NCBI GenBank assembly: GCA_910574885.1
Contig: CAJTDD010000016.1
Location: forward strand, 1 to 64,000
Direction: 5' to 3'
Source of the DNA: Lachnospiraceae bacterium
GTDB taxonomy: Bacteria; Bacillota; Clostridia; Lachnospirales; Lachnospiraceae
DNA: 64,000 bases
Shown: piece after piece, positions 42,362 to 53,600 of the stretch
How the letters are laid out: each line of letters starts with the position of its first letter
How positions within the stretch are numbered: position 1 is the stretch's first letter
Made by a program: the position numbers and the translations under genes
Notes under the pieces: model-generated
Seen by the model: only the letters and a program-made list of their open reading frames with translations
What the model was told of the DNA's origin: nothing
Database searches by the model: none

Positions 42362-43804
42362 GTGATTAAAATTGAAAAAGAGGTGGTGTATGTGACAGGA
42401 AGAGAAGGGTTTGACGTATTGCGTCTGATTGAACATGGGCAGACTTGCTATATCAGTTCCGAGTATGTGGAAGGCAGAATACTTGCGGGATGGTTAAAAG
42501 CCTGTCCGGATATTACGAAAGAGCAGCTTTTTTCCCTGATGAGGGAGGCGGCAAATCAGCTTGGCATGATACATAAATGCCGGAAAAAGCCCTATTATCA
42601 GTATGTGAACCCCTACAGCATAGTGGTTACGGACGAGAGGAAGCTATATTTTCTGGATTTAGAAGCAGGTTCCAATGAAAAAAGGCTTAGGTTCATGCAG
42701 AGGCGCGTTGTCAGGGAGAATTTCCTTCCCAAAGAAGAAGCCTACTACCAGAGAGGAAATGCAGAGATTGACATCTATGGGCTTGGGAAGACGTTTCAGT
42801 ATCTCCTTGCCGCATCTGCGCCGAACCCTCCGCTTAACGGGCGGGAGGAAAGGCGGTTTCTCAGAATCATTTCAAAATGTCTGAATTATCAATCAAAATC
42901 ATCTTATCAAAGTGCGGCAGATATCCGAAGGAATATCCCACAATATAAGAAAAAAACAGAATATTCGCCTACATTTCGGAAACGCCTCCTTATGGCTTTA
43001 GGGGCGGCTGCCATCCTTGGGGCAGCGTGGAAACTTCAGGAAACCGGGACTTTTGGGGGATGGGAGGATGTCAGCGGACCGGAGGGCGTCAGTTTACAGG
43101 ATTATGGATTGCAGGAAGGGGAGACGGGCTTTCGGACGAAATTATTGGCTGGAGACAGCGGCGAGGCATATATGGAGGTTGCGTTAGCGTACATTCTGGA
43201 TTTGGAGGACTATGAGAAGAGCCTGTATTATCTGGACAAGATTGAGGAGTATATTCCGGCAAGGGATTTGAAGGAGATAGCAGAAGCGCTTTTCCAGGGA
43301 GTAAAGGAGCCGGAGACATTAGAAGCAAGCCTGCTTCGGTTGGAAGACGAGGCTTTTCAAGATACTACCGGGCAGTATTGTCGTTGTCTGATGAAAGGCT
43401 ATGCATTGCTTGATACGGAACAGGCGGCCAAAGCCATCCTGCGTCTTGGCAGGCCGTATATAGAGCAGGCAGACGGCAGAGGGGAAGAGGCGGAAGAGAT
43501 TTCAGAATATATGGCTTGGGCTTATGAGAAGATTGCCATACTATATGAAGAACGCGGGCAGAAGGAGAAGGCGGCAGAGACTTGTGTCCGGGGAATCGGG
43601 GAACTTGGCGGGGCGGAAAGGCTTGCAGTCATGCATATCCGGCTGATGTGTCAGGATACATCTCTAGAGCGTGACCAGTGCGGGCAGGCCATACAAGAAT
43701 ATATCCGTCAGACGCCGGGGATTTTGGAGAATGAAGAGTTCCAAAAGCTGCAGGAGGAATATGGGATACAGATGGAAGGAGAGCAGGTATGGGTAGGTCG
43801 ATAA
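42362..43804 (+). CDS. pseudokinase-like membrane protein with TPR-like exterior
   Basis: The 480-residue protein has a kinase-like N-terminal region (about 10-195) with VNPYSIVVTDERKLYFLDLE in place of the catalytic and metal loops and IDIYGLGKTFQYLL like kinase helix F. The catalytic HRD and DFG motifs are absent, so it is probably a pseudokinase. One membrane helix lies at about 207-225 (LLMALGAAAILGAAW), followed by about 240 residues of helical repeats resembling TPRs. The arrangement recalls EssB-type proteins but no type VII secretion genes are near. GTG 42362 is the longest start; a GTG near 42392 is an alternative. Confidence 0.65.
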   Translation: MIKIEKEVVYVTGREGFDVLRLIEHGQTCYISSEYVEGRILAGWLKACPDITKEQLFSLMREAANQLGMIHKCRKKPYYQYVNPYSIVVTDERKLYFLDLEAGSNEKRLRFMQRRVVRENFLPKEEAYYQRGNAEIDIYGLGKTFQYLLAASAPNPPLNGREERRFLRIISKCLNYQSKSSYQSAADIRRNIPQYKKKTEYSPTFRKRLLMALGAAAILGAAWKLQETGTFGGWEDVSGPEGVSLQDYGLQEGETGFRTKLLAGDSGEAYMEVALAYILDLEDYEKSLYYLDKIEEYIPARDLKEIAEALFQGVKEPETLEASLLRLEDEAFQDTTGQYCRCLMKGYALLDTEQAAKAILRLGRPYIEQADGRGEEAEEISEYMAWAYEKIAILYEERGQKEKAAETCVRGIGELGGAERLAVMHIRLMCQDTSLERDQCGQAIQEYIRQTPGILENEEFQKLQEEYGIQMEGEQVWVGR

Positions 43805-43881
43805 AAAATATTGTTGAGTTGTTTGTGATACTGGGATTGATTTACTGGCAGCAATATGGTATAGTGATATCAGTTTCATAA
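43789..43881 (+). CDS. possible 30-residue membrane peptide
   Basis: A frame starting at ATG 43789, overlapping the end of the previous gene, encodes MGRSIKNIVELFVILGLIYW followed by ten residues. It forms one hydrophobic helix with a basic start. AAGGAGAG (43777-43784) gives a usable ribosome site. It could be a small membrane partner of the pseudokinase-like protein, but length alone makes it uncertain. Confidence 0.4.
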   Translation: MGRSIKNIVELFVILGLIYWQQYGIVISVS

Positions 43882-43921
43882 ACGGATTGAGATGGGAGAG
43901 CGAATCATTACGACAGAAATG

Positions 43922-43951
43922 TTGTTATTTAGTTTGCTCTTTTCTTATATT
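43922..43951 (+). promoter_or_regulatory. promoter of the glpP-glpK operon with leader hairpin
   Basis: TTGTTA (43922-43927) and TATATT (43946-43951) are 18 bp apart. Downstream in the leader, GATGTCC and GGACATC can form a stem near 43966-43990, which may be a target for the antiterminator GlpP, although no clear T-run follows. Confidence 0.45.
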
Positions 43952-44037
43952 CTGCCATAGGATGGGGATGTCCTAGGCAGGCGGACATCGTCCGTTAAGA
44001 TAAGGGATAAATAAGGAATATAATAGAGGGAAAAGGG

Positions 44038-44607
44038 ATGGACAGAAAGTATTACGATGCAATCGAGAGTAATCCCGTCGTGGCCGCAGCAAAGGACAGA
44101 GAAGGGCTGGAAGAGTGCTGCGGGCTGGAAGATATCAAGGTAGTCTTTATTCTGTTTGGGGACATTTGTTCGATTAGAGACATTGTGGACAGGGTGAAAG
44201 CGTCGGGCAGGATGGCGTTCGTCCATATAGACCTTATCACGGGATTAGGCGCCAAAGAGGTAGCGGTGGACTATATCCGGCAGTATACGGAAGCGGACGG
44301 GATTATTACGACGAAGCCGGCGCTGGTTAGAAGAGGGAAGGAGCTTTCGCTGTGTACGGTGCTTCGGTATTTTCTTATCGATTCTATGGCTTTAGAGAAT
44401 ATACGGAATCAGCAGCATGGGATTAGGCCGGACTTTATCGAGGTGCTTCCGGGAATCATGCCGAAAGTAATCAGGGAGATCTGTAAGATTTCCAGGACTC
44501 CAATCATTGCCGGCGGGCTGATTACCGATAAAGAGGACGTGGTGGGCGCGCTGTCTGCCGGTGCGATAGCGGTATCCACGACGAACCGAGGCGTATGGCG
44601 GATGTAA
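44038..44607 (+). CDS. glpP: glycerol-3-phosphate-responsive antiterminator
   Basis: The 189-residue protein matches GlpP: SNPVVAAAKD, VVFILFGDICSIRDIVDRVK, VHIDLITGLGAKEVAVDYIR, GIITTKPALVRRGKEL and PDFIEVLPGIMPKVI. It binds glycerol 3-phosphate and RNA and prevents early termination in glycerol operons. It directly precedes glpK, so it probably controls its own operon. Confidence 0.94.
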   Translation: MDRKYYDAIESNPVVAAAKDREGLEECCGLEDIKVVFILFGDICSIRDIVDRVKASGRMAFVHIDLITGLGAKEVAVDYIRQYTEADGIITTKPALVRRGKELSLCTVLRYFLIDSMALENIRNQQHGIRPDFIEVLPGIMPKVIREICKISRTPIIAGGLITDKEDVVGALSAGAIAVSTTNRGVWRM

Positions 44608-44628
44608 ACAGGATAAAATGGTTTTTAG

Positions 44629-46146
<1,518 letters not shown>

Positions 46147-46179
46147 TTATATTTTTGAATAGAGGATTTGCAGGAGAGA

Positions 46180-46233
46180 AGAGCAGGGCAATGGACGCAT
46201 TGAGAGATATGCGTTTATTGTCTTGCTCTTTTT
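46180..46233 (+). terminator. intrinsic terminator after glpK
   Basis: AGAGCAGGGCAAT (46180-46192) pairs with ATTGTCTTGCTCT (46217-46229) with two mismatched or wobble positions. An inner ACGCAT/ATGCGT stem lies inside, and five T residues follow. A GlpP-sensitive antiterminator could act here to let transcription reach the next genes. Confidence 0.8.
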
Positions 46234-46315
46234 GTACCTGACGCCTGCAGGGGCAGGGATGCCTTATGGTAAATGGATTGGATAGCAGATTTTAGGATGA
46301 GAAGGAGGCTTACTT

Positions 46316-47758
46316 ATGTATCGATATGATGTAATCATTATAGGCGGGGGAGTGTCCGGCTGTGCGGCGGCAAGGGAACTGTCCCGTTATAAGGTAAATG
46401 TGTGTGTGTTGGAAAAGGAAGAGGACGTTTGCTGCGGGACGTCCAAGGCGAACAGCGGGATTGTCCATGCAGGGTACGACGCGCCAACCGGCTCCCTGAA
46501 AGCAAAGATGAACCTGCGGGGGAATGAGATGATGGAATCGCTGGCTCAGGAGCTTGATATTCCTTTTATCCGCAATGGTTCGCTGGTAGCCTGCCAGAAC
46601 AAAGAGGATCTGCCAAGGCTTGAGGCGTTGTATGGCAGAGGGGTTGCCAACGGCGTGAAAGGACTCCGTATCCTGAACCGGGATGAGGCCTTAGAAAAAG
46701 AACCAAATCTTTCGGAGGACGTGTATGCGGCGCTTTATGCGCCCACGGGGGGAATCATATGTCCCTTTGAATTGAATATCGCCCTTGCGGAAAATGCCAG
46801 CATGAACGGAGTGGAATTCCATTTCCGTACGGAAGTGACGGGGATTGGGAAGCAGGAGGGTGGTTACCGGATACTGACGGGCCAAGGCGTCTATTTTGCA
46901 AAATATGTGGTGAATGCGGCGGGGGTCTACGCAGACAGAATCCACAATATGGTCAGCAAACGCAAGATTCACATTACGCCAAGGCGGGGAGATTACTGCC
47001 TGTTGGATAAGTGTGCCGGAAACCATGTGAAAAGTACCATATTTACGCTGCCGGGGGAATTTGGTAAGGGGATTCTGGTCACACCGACGGTTCACGGCAA
47101 TCTGCTTCTGGGACCGACGGCGGTTGACATTCAGGACAAAGAGGGGACGAACACGACCCGGGATGGAATCGCTCAGGTGCTTGGTAAGGCGGGGATGAAC
47201 GTGAAAAATATCCCTATGCGTCAGGTGATTACCTCATTTGCAGGATTGCGGGCGCATGAAGACGGGGATGAATTTATCATAGAAGAGTTAGAGGATGCAC
47301 CGGGATTTATTGACTGTGCGGGAATTGAGTCTCCTGGGCTTACGAGCTGTCCGGCGATTGGGGAACGGATTGCCGGGATGCTGCGGGAGAGACTGGGACT
47401 TCAGGAAAAAGAGCGCTTCATCGCCACAAGAAAGGGAGTCCTGAAACCGGAAACGCTGTCTAAGGAAGAGCGGACGGCGTTGATTCGGGAGAATCCGGCG
47501 TATGGGAATATCATCTGCCGCTGCGAGATGGTCACAGAGGGAGAGATTATCGACGCCATACGGCGTCCCCTTGGCGCAAAGTCCTTAGACGGGGTGAAAC
47601 GCAGGACGAGGGCAGGCATGGGGCGCTGTCAGTCAGGGTTCTGTTCTCCGAGGACGATGGAGATTCTTGCAAGGGAGTGGAAGATGGATATCCGGGAAGT
47701 GACGAAATCCGGCGGGAATTCTTATCTGGCTGTCGGGACGAATAAGGATGTATTTTAA
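46316..47758 (+). CDS. FAD-dependent glycerol-3-phosphate dehydrogenase-like oxidoreductase
   Basis: The 480-residue protein begins VIIIGGGVSGCAAARELSRY (FAD binding), with SKANSGIVHAGYDAPTGSLK, RNGSLVAC and APTGGIICPFELNIALAENA, typical of GlpA/GlpD-like and L-2-hydroxyglutarate oxidases. The C-terminus has a BFD-like cluster domain with CRCEMVTEGEI and GMGRCQSGFC, which marks the anaerobic GlpA class. With the next two genes it forms a GlpA-like, flavoprotein, DUF1667 trio that oxidises glycerol 3-phosphate. It lies downstream of glpK in the same direction. Confidence 0.87.
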   Translation: MYRYDVIIIGGGVSGCAAARELSRYKVNVCVLEKEEDVCCGTSKANSGIVHAGYDAPTGSLKAKMNLRGNEMMESLAQELDIPFIRNGSLVACQNKEDLPRLEALYGRGVANGVKGLRILNRDEALEKEPNLSEDVYAALYAPTGGIICPFELNIALAENASMNGVEFHFRTEVTGIGKQEGGYRILTGQGVYFAKYVVNAAGVYADRIHNMVSKRKIHITPRRGDYCLLDKCAGNHVKSTIFTLPGEFGKGILVTPTVHGNLLLGPTAVDIQDKEGTNTTRDGIAQVLGKAGMNVKNIPMRQVITSFAGLRAHEDGDEFIIEELEDAPGFIDCAGIESPGLTSCPAIGERIAGMLRERLGLQEKERFIATRKGVLKPETLSKEERTALIRENPAYGNIICRCEMVTEGEIIDAIRRPLGAKSLDGVKRRTRAGMGRCQSGFCSPRTMEILAREWKMDIREVTKSGGNSYLAVGTNKDVF

Positions 47759-47777
47759 GTTGTGAGGAGGCATCGAT

Positions 47778-49046
47778 ATGGAAAATTATGATATTGTGGT
47801 TATCGGGGGCGGCCCGGCCGGACTTGCGGCTGCAGTCTCGGCAAGGGAAAACGGAGTCCAAAGGATTGTCATTCTGGAACGTGACAAGGAGCTTGGAGGA
47901 ATCTTGAACCAATGTATCCATAACGGTTTCGGATTGCATACTTTTAAAGAAGAGTTGACGGGACCTGAGTATGCAGGGCGGTTTATTGACGCGGTGAAGG
48001 GCTTGGGTATTGAATATCGGTTAAATACCATGGTCATGGACATAAGCCGCGGGAAGGTTGTGACGGCGATGAACCGGGAAGACGGACTGTTTGAGATTCA
48101 GGCGAAGGCAGTCATCCTTGCCATGGGATGCCGGGAGCGTCCAAGGGGGGCGCTGAACATCCCGGGATACCGTCCGGCAGGAATCTTTTCGGCAGGAACG
48201 GCACAGCGTCTTGTGAATATGGAGGGGTATCTGCCGGGAAGGGAGGTTGTCATCCTTGGCTCCGGCGATATCGGGCTGATTATGGCAAGGAGGATGACGC
48301 TGGAAGGGGCGAACGTGAAGGTGGTCGCGGAGCTGATGCCTTATTCCGGCGGTTTGAAACGGAATATCGTCCAATGTCTGGACGATTATGGAATTCCCCT
48401 CAGGCTGAGCCATACGGTAGTGGATATCAAGGGGAAGGAACGGGTTGAGGGAGTCACCCTTGCAAAGGTTGACGGAAAGGGAAAGCCGATTCCCGGCACA
48501 AAGGAATTCTATCCCTGCGATACGCTTCTGCTCTCTGTAGGCTTGATTCCGGAAAATGAGCTTTCCGGCGGCATGGGCGTGGAGCTGAACCCGGTCACAT
48601 CCGGGCCAAGGGTGGATGAAAGCCTTGAGACGAATATTGAGGGTGTATTTGCATGCGGAAATGTACTCCATGTGCATGATTTGGTAGATTTCGTTTCGGA
48701 GGAGGCGAAGGCTGCGGGGAAAAACGCGGCGAAGTACGTGCAGGAGAAGAAGGCGGCGGGGGGAGATAACAGAAAGATTCGTTTGGCTGCGGGAGAAGGA
48801 GTACGTTACACAGTCCCGGAAACAATCTGTGTCAAGCGCATGGATGAACGGCTGACCGTACGTTTCCGCGTAGGAAGCGTATACAAAGATTGCTATGTCA
48901 GCGTTTATTTTGGAAAAGACAGGATAATCCACAAGAAAAAGGCGGTGGCCGCCCCGGGCGAGATGGAGGAGGTTGTGCTTACGAAAGAGCAGCTTATGGA
49001 ATATCCTACCTTAGAGGCAATTCATGTGAAGATAGAGGAGGCATAA
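47778..49046 (+). CDS. pyridine nucleotide-disulfide family FAD oxidoreductase of the glp module
   Basis: The 422-residue protein has two nucleotide folds: VVIGGGPAGLAAAVSARENG for FAD and VVILGSGDIGLIMARRMTLE for NAD(P). CIHNGFGLHTFKEELTGPEY and MGCRERPRGALNIPG lie between. No redox CxxC pair follows the first fold; the cysteine in NQCIHNGFG is the usual single one of this group. It probably passes electrons between the GlpA-like subunit and an acceptor, replacing GlpB. It ends 5 bp before the DUF1667 gene. Confidence 0.85.
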   Translation: MENYDIVVIGGGPAGLAAAVSARENGVQRIVILERDKELGGILNQCIHNGFGLHTFKEELTGPEYAGRFIDAVKGLGIEYRLNTMVMDISRGKVVTAMNREDGLFEIQAKAVILAMGCRERPRGALNIPGYRPAGIFSAGTAQRLVNMEGYLPGREVVILGSGDIGLIMARRMTLEGANVKVVAELMPYSGGLKRNIVQCLDDYGIPLRLSHTVVDIKGKERVEGVTLAKVDGKGKPIPGTKEFYPCDTLLLSVGLIPENELSGGMGVELNPVTSGPRVDESLETNIEGVFACGNVLHVHDLVDFVSEEAKAAGKNAAKYVQEKKAAGGDNRKIRLAAGEGVRYTVPETICVKRMDERLTVRFRVGSVYKDCYVSVYFGKDRIIHKKKAVAAPGEMEEVVLTKEQLMEYPTLEAIHVKIEEA

Positions 49047-49051
49047 GAGCG

Positions 49052-49465
49052 ATGGAAGAGAAAAATCTAATCTGTATTAACTGCCCTATGGGATGCATGC
49101 TTAACGTTGCGATGGAAGAAGGGGAGATTCTTGGCGTGTCCGGGAACACATGCAGGCGCGGGGAGGCTTATGCCAGAAAAGAGCTGACGAACCCCACAAG
49201 GATTGTGACGACAACGGTGAAGGTGTCCGGCGGGGCTGCGCGGATGGTGCCGGTCAAGACGAGAGAAGATATTCCTAAGAGAAAAGTCCTTGAGTGTGTG
49301 CGGGCATTAAAGGATGTAGAAGCGAAAGCGCCAATCCGTATAGGAGACGTGATTGTTGAAAATATCGTGGGGACCGGGGTCGATATTGTTGCGGCAAAAG
49401 CAGTGGCACAGGAAATATGGCAGCCTGATGAGAAAGGGCATAAGACACTATTGAAGGACAGATGA
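49052..49465 (+). CDS. DUF1667 protein of the glycerol-3-phosphate dehydrogenase module
   Basis: The 137-residue protein has NLICINCPMGCMLNVAMEEG and SGNTCRRGEAYARKELTNPT, a four-cysteine N-terminal domain, then RMVPVKTREDIPKRKV and VGTGVDIVAAKAVA. It is regularly the third gene after GlpA-like and flavoprotein genes in Firmicutes. It may hold an iron-sulfur site that links the complex to an acceptor. A shortened relative is encoded at 40629. Confidence 0.87.
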   Translation: MEEKNLICINCPMGCMLNVAMEEGEILGVSGNTCRRGEAYARKELTNPTRIVTTTVKVSGGAARMVPVKTREDIPKRKVLECVRALKDVEAKAPIRIGDVIVENIVGTGVDIVAAKAVAQEIWQPDEKGHKTLLKDR

Positions 49466-49466
49466 T

Positions 49467-49991
49467 ATGTACATAGAAACTACACGGATGATCATTCGTG
49501 AATTTACACCGGAAGACGCCGTGGCACTCCACGACATCTTAGGTGATGATGAAACAATGGCAAACTGCGAACCGGCATATGATTTTGAGAAAACGAAGGA
49601 TTTTCTGACTTCTTTCTGCATTGGCAGGAAAGGCGCGGTGGCGGCGCTCCATAAGGAAAGCGGCAAACTGATAGGATACATCCTGTTCAATGAGCTTAAC
49701 GAGGGTGTATATGAAATGGGCTGGATTTACAACCGCAGCTTTTGGCGGCAGGGTTATGCCTATGAGTCTTGTAAGGCTGTGATTGGCTATGCTTTTAGAG
49801 AACTAAATGCCCACAAGATATTTGCCGAAGCAATCGACCCCGTGAAATCCGTCGGTCTGATGCAGAAGTTGGGAATGCGTCTTGAAGGTATTTTGCCAAG
49901 CCAGACCAAGGATAAACAAGGCGGCTGGGCAGACCTTTACTGCTATGTCATGCTGGAAGATGATTGGAGAAGCTATGGAGACAAGCTTTGA
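49467..49991 (+). CDS. GNAT family N-acetyltransferase (RimJ/RimL-like)
   Basis: The 174-residue protein has a full GNAT fold: MYIETTRMIIREFTPEDAVA at the start, EMGWIYNRSFWRQGYAYESC with the acetyl-CoA loop, and AHKIFAEAIDPVKSVGLMQK with LGMRLEG near the end. It probably acetylates an amino group of a protein or small molecule. The start overlaps the end of the DUF1667 gene region by one base of spacing, and the ribosome site is weak. A terminator follows. Confidence 0.87.
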   Translation: MYIETTRMIIREFTPEDAVALHDILGDDETMANCEPAYDFEKTKDFLTSFCIGRKGAVAALHKESGKLIGYILFNELNEGVYEMGWIYNRSFWRQGYAYESCKAVIGYAFRELNAHKIFAEAIDPVKSVGLMQKLGMRLEGILPSQTKDKQGGWADLYCYVMLEDDWRSYGDKL

Positions 49992-50017
49992 GAATCAGCC
50001 GTAAACCTTATGGGATG

Positions 50018-50058
50018 AATGGAGGTGTTAGGATTTCCCGGCACCTCCATTGTTTTTT
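50018..50058 (+). terminator. intrinsic terminator
   Basis: AATGGAGGTG (50018-50027) pairs perfectly with CACCTCCATT (50042-50051), followed by G and six T residues. Confidence 0.92.
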
Positions 50059-50082
50059 ATGAGTTTTGAATCAAAGTCCCCC

Positions 50083-50110
50083 TTGACAGACTGGATTATT
50101 TTGCTATAAT
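50083..50110 (+). promoter_or_regulatory. strong sigma-A promoter far upstream of the adhesin gene
   Basis: TTGACA (50083-50088) and TATAAT (50105-50110) are perfect hexamers 16 bp apart. The nearest downstream gene begins at 50621, so a leader of about 500 nt, or a separate small RNA, is made. Confidence 0.8.
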
Positions 50111-50116
50111 GTATCT

Positions 50117-50185
50117 AACGAAACATTGTTGCGGACAGTATCGGGCTGTCTACAGGACAATCGTCCTAAGCGACACGAAGAGTTC
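50117..50185 (+). ncRNA. candidate structured RNA with a three-way junction
   Basis: Starting at the expected transcription start, three helices can form together. TGTTGC (50127-50132) pairs with GCGACA (50170-50175). Inside it, GGACAG (50133-50138) pairs with CTGTCT (50146-50151), and AGGAC (50154-50158) pairs with GTCCT (50163-50167) over AATC. I recognise no known riboswitch or ribozyme consensus. Confidence 0.45.
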
Positions 50186-50620
50186 TGATTTATTCTTTTG
50201 TTTTCCATGAGATGTATCATATGGTTCATTTATTATCATTATCCAAGTTTACCCTAACTTTTATTGTCAGACATTCTTTTTTCATTTCTGTAATAATGTC
50301 TTACATTCTATCAATCTAAGATTCAAGCGTATTCATGTAACGAATCCCTGAATGAATACCCAAAGGGCACACCGTAATGCATGCCCCTTGGGTATGATTG
50401 AGTGAACCAGCCGGCACAGATTAAGGAAGGAGGTGTGAGGTTCCGGAAAGCGAAATATCGGATAACAGAGCTTGATGGCAGGTAAATAACATCTTGCCAT
50501 TGATATGCACAGGTTTCGGGGCGGGCATGCGGTTATGTGCCCGGATGTCATTATACCCGGAAATGCTTTATGGATAGGGTTTCCGGAAGAATCATCGGAA
50601 TTCGGAAAGGAGAACAGAAT
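50186..50620 (+). other. long leader region of the adhesin gene
   Basis: The first part (50186-50340) is AT-rich and shows no gene. A strong imperfect hairpin lies at 50356-50395: ATACCCAA and GGGCA pair with TGCCC and TTGGGTAT. AAGGAGGTGTGAGG at 50428-50441 resembles a ribosome site, but no ATG follows at a useful distance and no good frame opens. The true start of the adhesin at 50621 has AAAGGAG just upstream. The region may control expression or phase of the surface protein. Confidence 0.4.
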
Positions 50621-53600
50621 ATGGGAAGAATGAAGAGAGGAATTTCCATTTTGCTGGTATTTGTAATCTGTTTGCTGGCTTTGCAAAATGATGTGGGGAA
50701 TGTTTCCGCTTCGGAAACGGGGCAGGAGGAATGGACAGTTCGGCTTGCGCAGACGGAGCATGGCAGGGTTAGGTTTGTAAGTTCAGACGAAGATAAGAAT
50801 ACAGGGCAAGACGGGGACAGTTTGGCAAGTTCAGGAGAAGATACGGACGAGGAGACAAAGGCGTACCGTACAGGGGATAAGGTTGCATTGGAGATAGATC
50901 CGGATAAAGGATTTTGCGTAGAGAACATTCGGATTCTGGATGCCGTGACAGAAGAAGAGATATCGCCGGAAGCCGTAAAAGAAGGGCAGGATAAGTATTC
51001 TTTTGTGATGGGAAATCAGCCTGTGATTGTCTGCGTTGATTTCCGGTTGGCAGACGAAGCCGACGAAGGAACCTTAGAGGGAGCCTCCGGGGAAGAGACT
51101 ATTAGGGAAGGAAGCGATGGGGAAAATCTGGAAACGGAGTATCATTTCCCACAAAAAGGGTATGTGTGGGGGAAGGACAGCGACAGGACAGATACCGGGA
51201 AGGACGCCCGTCTGATTGGGGAAACCGGAGGGCGGAAATTTCGGTCTGCAGCAGGTTCGGATGTGGTAATCCGTCCCGGTACTGCGCACAGCTATGGAAG
51301 CTGGGGAACCTGTGAGTTCACGGTAACGACCAGCGAGGGACAGTTTTTGGGGTACTGCGCGCAGCCGAACCTGAATACACCCAATGGGACATACCGTGTC
51401 TCAGAGCTTGACAATGATATGATTAAGGCGGCGCTTCTGATAGCGCCCGGAGGCGTACCGAAACTGTATCAGGATTATGGAAGGAACATTTATAACGAGA
51501 AGGACAATAATGTCTATGCCTACGCCCATGCCTTGATTGGATATCTGTATATGGGCTCCTTAAAAGGCCTGTCAACATCCATGGCGGCAGGAGTGCGGAA
51601 TATGGCGGATGTGCTGAACCAGTTATCCCAGAATCCGGCAGACCCTTCCTATGGAGTTTTTCAGGATTACCTAAAACAGTACCGGGCCTATGTGGCATAC
51701 ACTGGGGCGGCAGATGTCCAGGATATTGTGTGGCTTGAAAAGAATCCCACCGGTTCTGCCAGATTAAAGAAGACTTCGGCAAACACAGAGATTACGGACG
51801 GGAACAGTTGCTACAGCCTTGCGGGGGCACAGTACGGCGTGTTCCGTGACAGCGGGTGTACACAGCAAGCGGCAGTCCTGACTACGGATGTGTCCGGGAA
51901 CTCGGACACGGCAAGTTTAGACGCCGGGACTTATTATGTGAAAGAAATTACGGCGGCAAAAGGATATCAGCTTGATCCGGAAGTGTATCCGATACAAGTC
52001 TCGGCAGGACAGACGGCAGAATTGAACGTCAGCGACGAACCGATTTACGCACCCCCGGTCATTATTTATAAGGTTGACCGGGAATCCAGGGAAACAGCGG
52101 CGTTGGGGGCGGCAACGCTTGCAAACACGCAGTTCCGGGTAAATTTCTACGGCGGGCATTACACGAAGGAGAATCTTCCGGCATCAGCAACAAGGTCATG
52201 GGTCGTCAAAGCCGGGGAGCCAGTGGCAGGAAAAGGGTTTGAGGCAAAGGCGGCAAGTATACAAAAACCAGATAAAATTTCCGGAGACGCATTTTACCAG
52301 ATTGGAGGGGAGATCATGCTGCCCCTGGGGACAATCAGCGTCGAAGAGATACAGGCGCCGGCGGGATACCAGCTTGACAGTCTTTACCTGAATGGTGAAG
52401 GCGCCGGCGGGACGGCGGAAAAAGTCCATGTCGCCCGGATTATCCAGGACGGAAGCCAGGGCATGGTGGAGGATGGTACAGAGTACCGGGTTGCGGACAG
52501 TGTGATCCGAGGGGATTTTGAACTGACGAAGATTGACAAGAATACCCAGCGTCCCATTGCCGGCGTGCCTTTTCGGATTACGTCAAAGACAACAAAGGAA
52601 TCCCACGTCGTCATGACGGACGAGAACGGACATTATTCTTCCAGTACCGCATACGCCGCCCACAGCCATCGGACCAACGGCGGCCAGGCGGGAGACGGTC
52701 TGTGGTTTGGGCTTGGTAGGGATGGCGGGAGCGTCCCCGTGGATGACAGCGTGGGAGCGATGCCCTATGACACCTATACCATCGAAGAACTAAAGTGTGC
52801 AGCCAATGAAGGAAAATTCCTCTATTCCGGTTCATTTACCATCACCCGGGCAAACTATATCGTCAGTCTGGGAAATGTGGAAAATGCGGATGTTGCAATC
52901 GAGACCGCGGCAAGAGATGAGGCGACAGGAACACACTATGCTTTGGCGGATGATGTGACGTTGATTGACCGGGTTACTTATATCGGCTTGCAGAAAGAGA
53001 AGACCTACCGTCTGGAAGGGACGCTGATGAACCGGACGACGGGAGTTAAGGTCACGGACAGAGAAGGAAATCCCGTTACGGTGACAAAGACGTTCATCCC
53101 TAAGGATTCCAACGGAGAGGTTGAGGTGGAATTTACCTTTGACGCCTCAGGGCTTGCGGGAAATGACGTTGTAATCTATGAAAAATTGTATCTGGGAGAT
53201 GAAAAGCTGGCGGAGCATGCGGACATCAACGACGATTCCCAGACCATCCATTTTCCTGCCATCGCAACGAGCGCGTCTGACCAGAAGAGCGGCAGCCAGA
53301 TGGCGGCAGCAGAGGAAGAAATGATCATTGTGGACACGGTGTCTTATGAGAATCTGCGCGCCGCACGCAAATATAAGATTACTGGGATTCTGATGGATCA
53401 GGCGACAGGGAAAGCCGTCCTTGACGATAATGGAAGTAAGGTAGAGGCGGAGACATCTTTTACGGCAAAGGAGACAAGCGGGACGGTGGAAGTGGTATTT
53501 ACTTTCCCGGGGAAGAAACTTGCCGGGAAGACCTTAGTGGCCTTTGAGACACTGAAAAAAGATAATCAGGAATATGCCGTCCACCATGACATCACAGACG

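Noticed and set aside
42362-43804. EssB of a type VII secretion system
   Set aside because: No WXG100, EssC or other secretion genes are adjacent and the external part looks like helical repeats.
50117-50185. Hammerhead ribozyme or purine riboswitch in the adhesin leader
   Set aside because: The CUGAUGA core of hammerheads and the conserved loops of purine aptamers are missing although the shape is a three-way junction.
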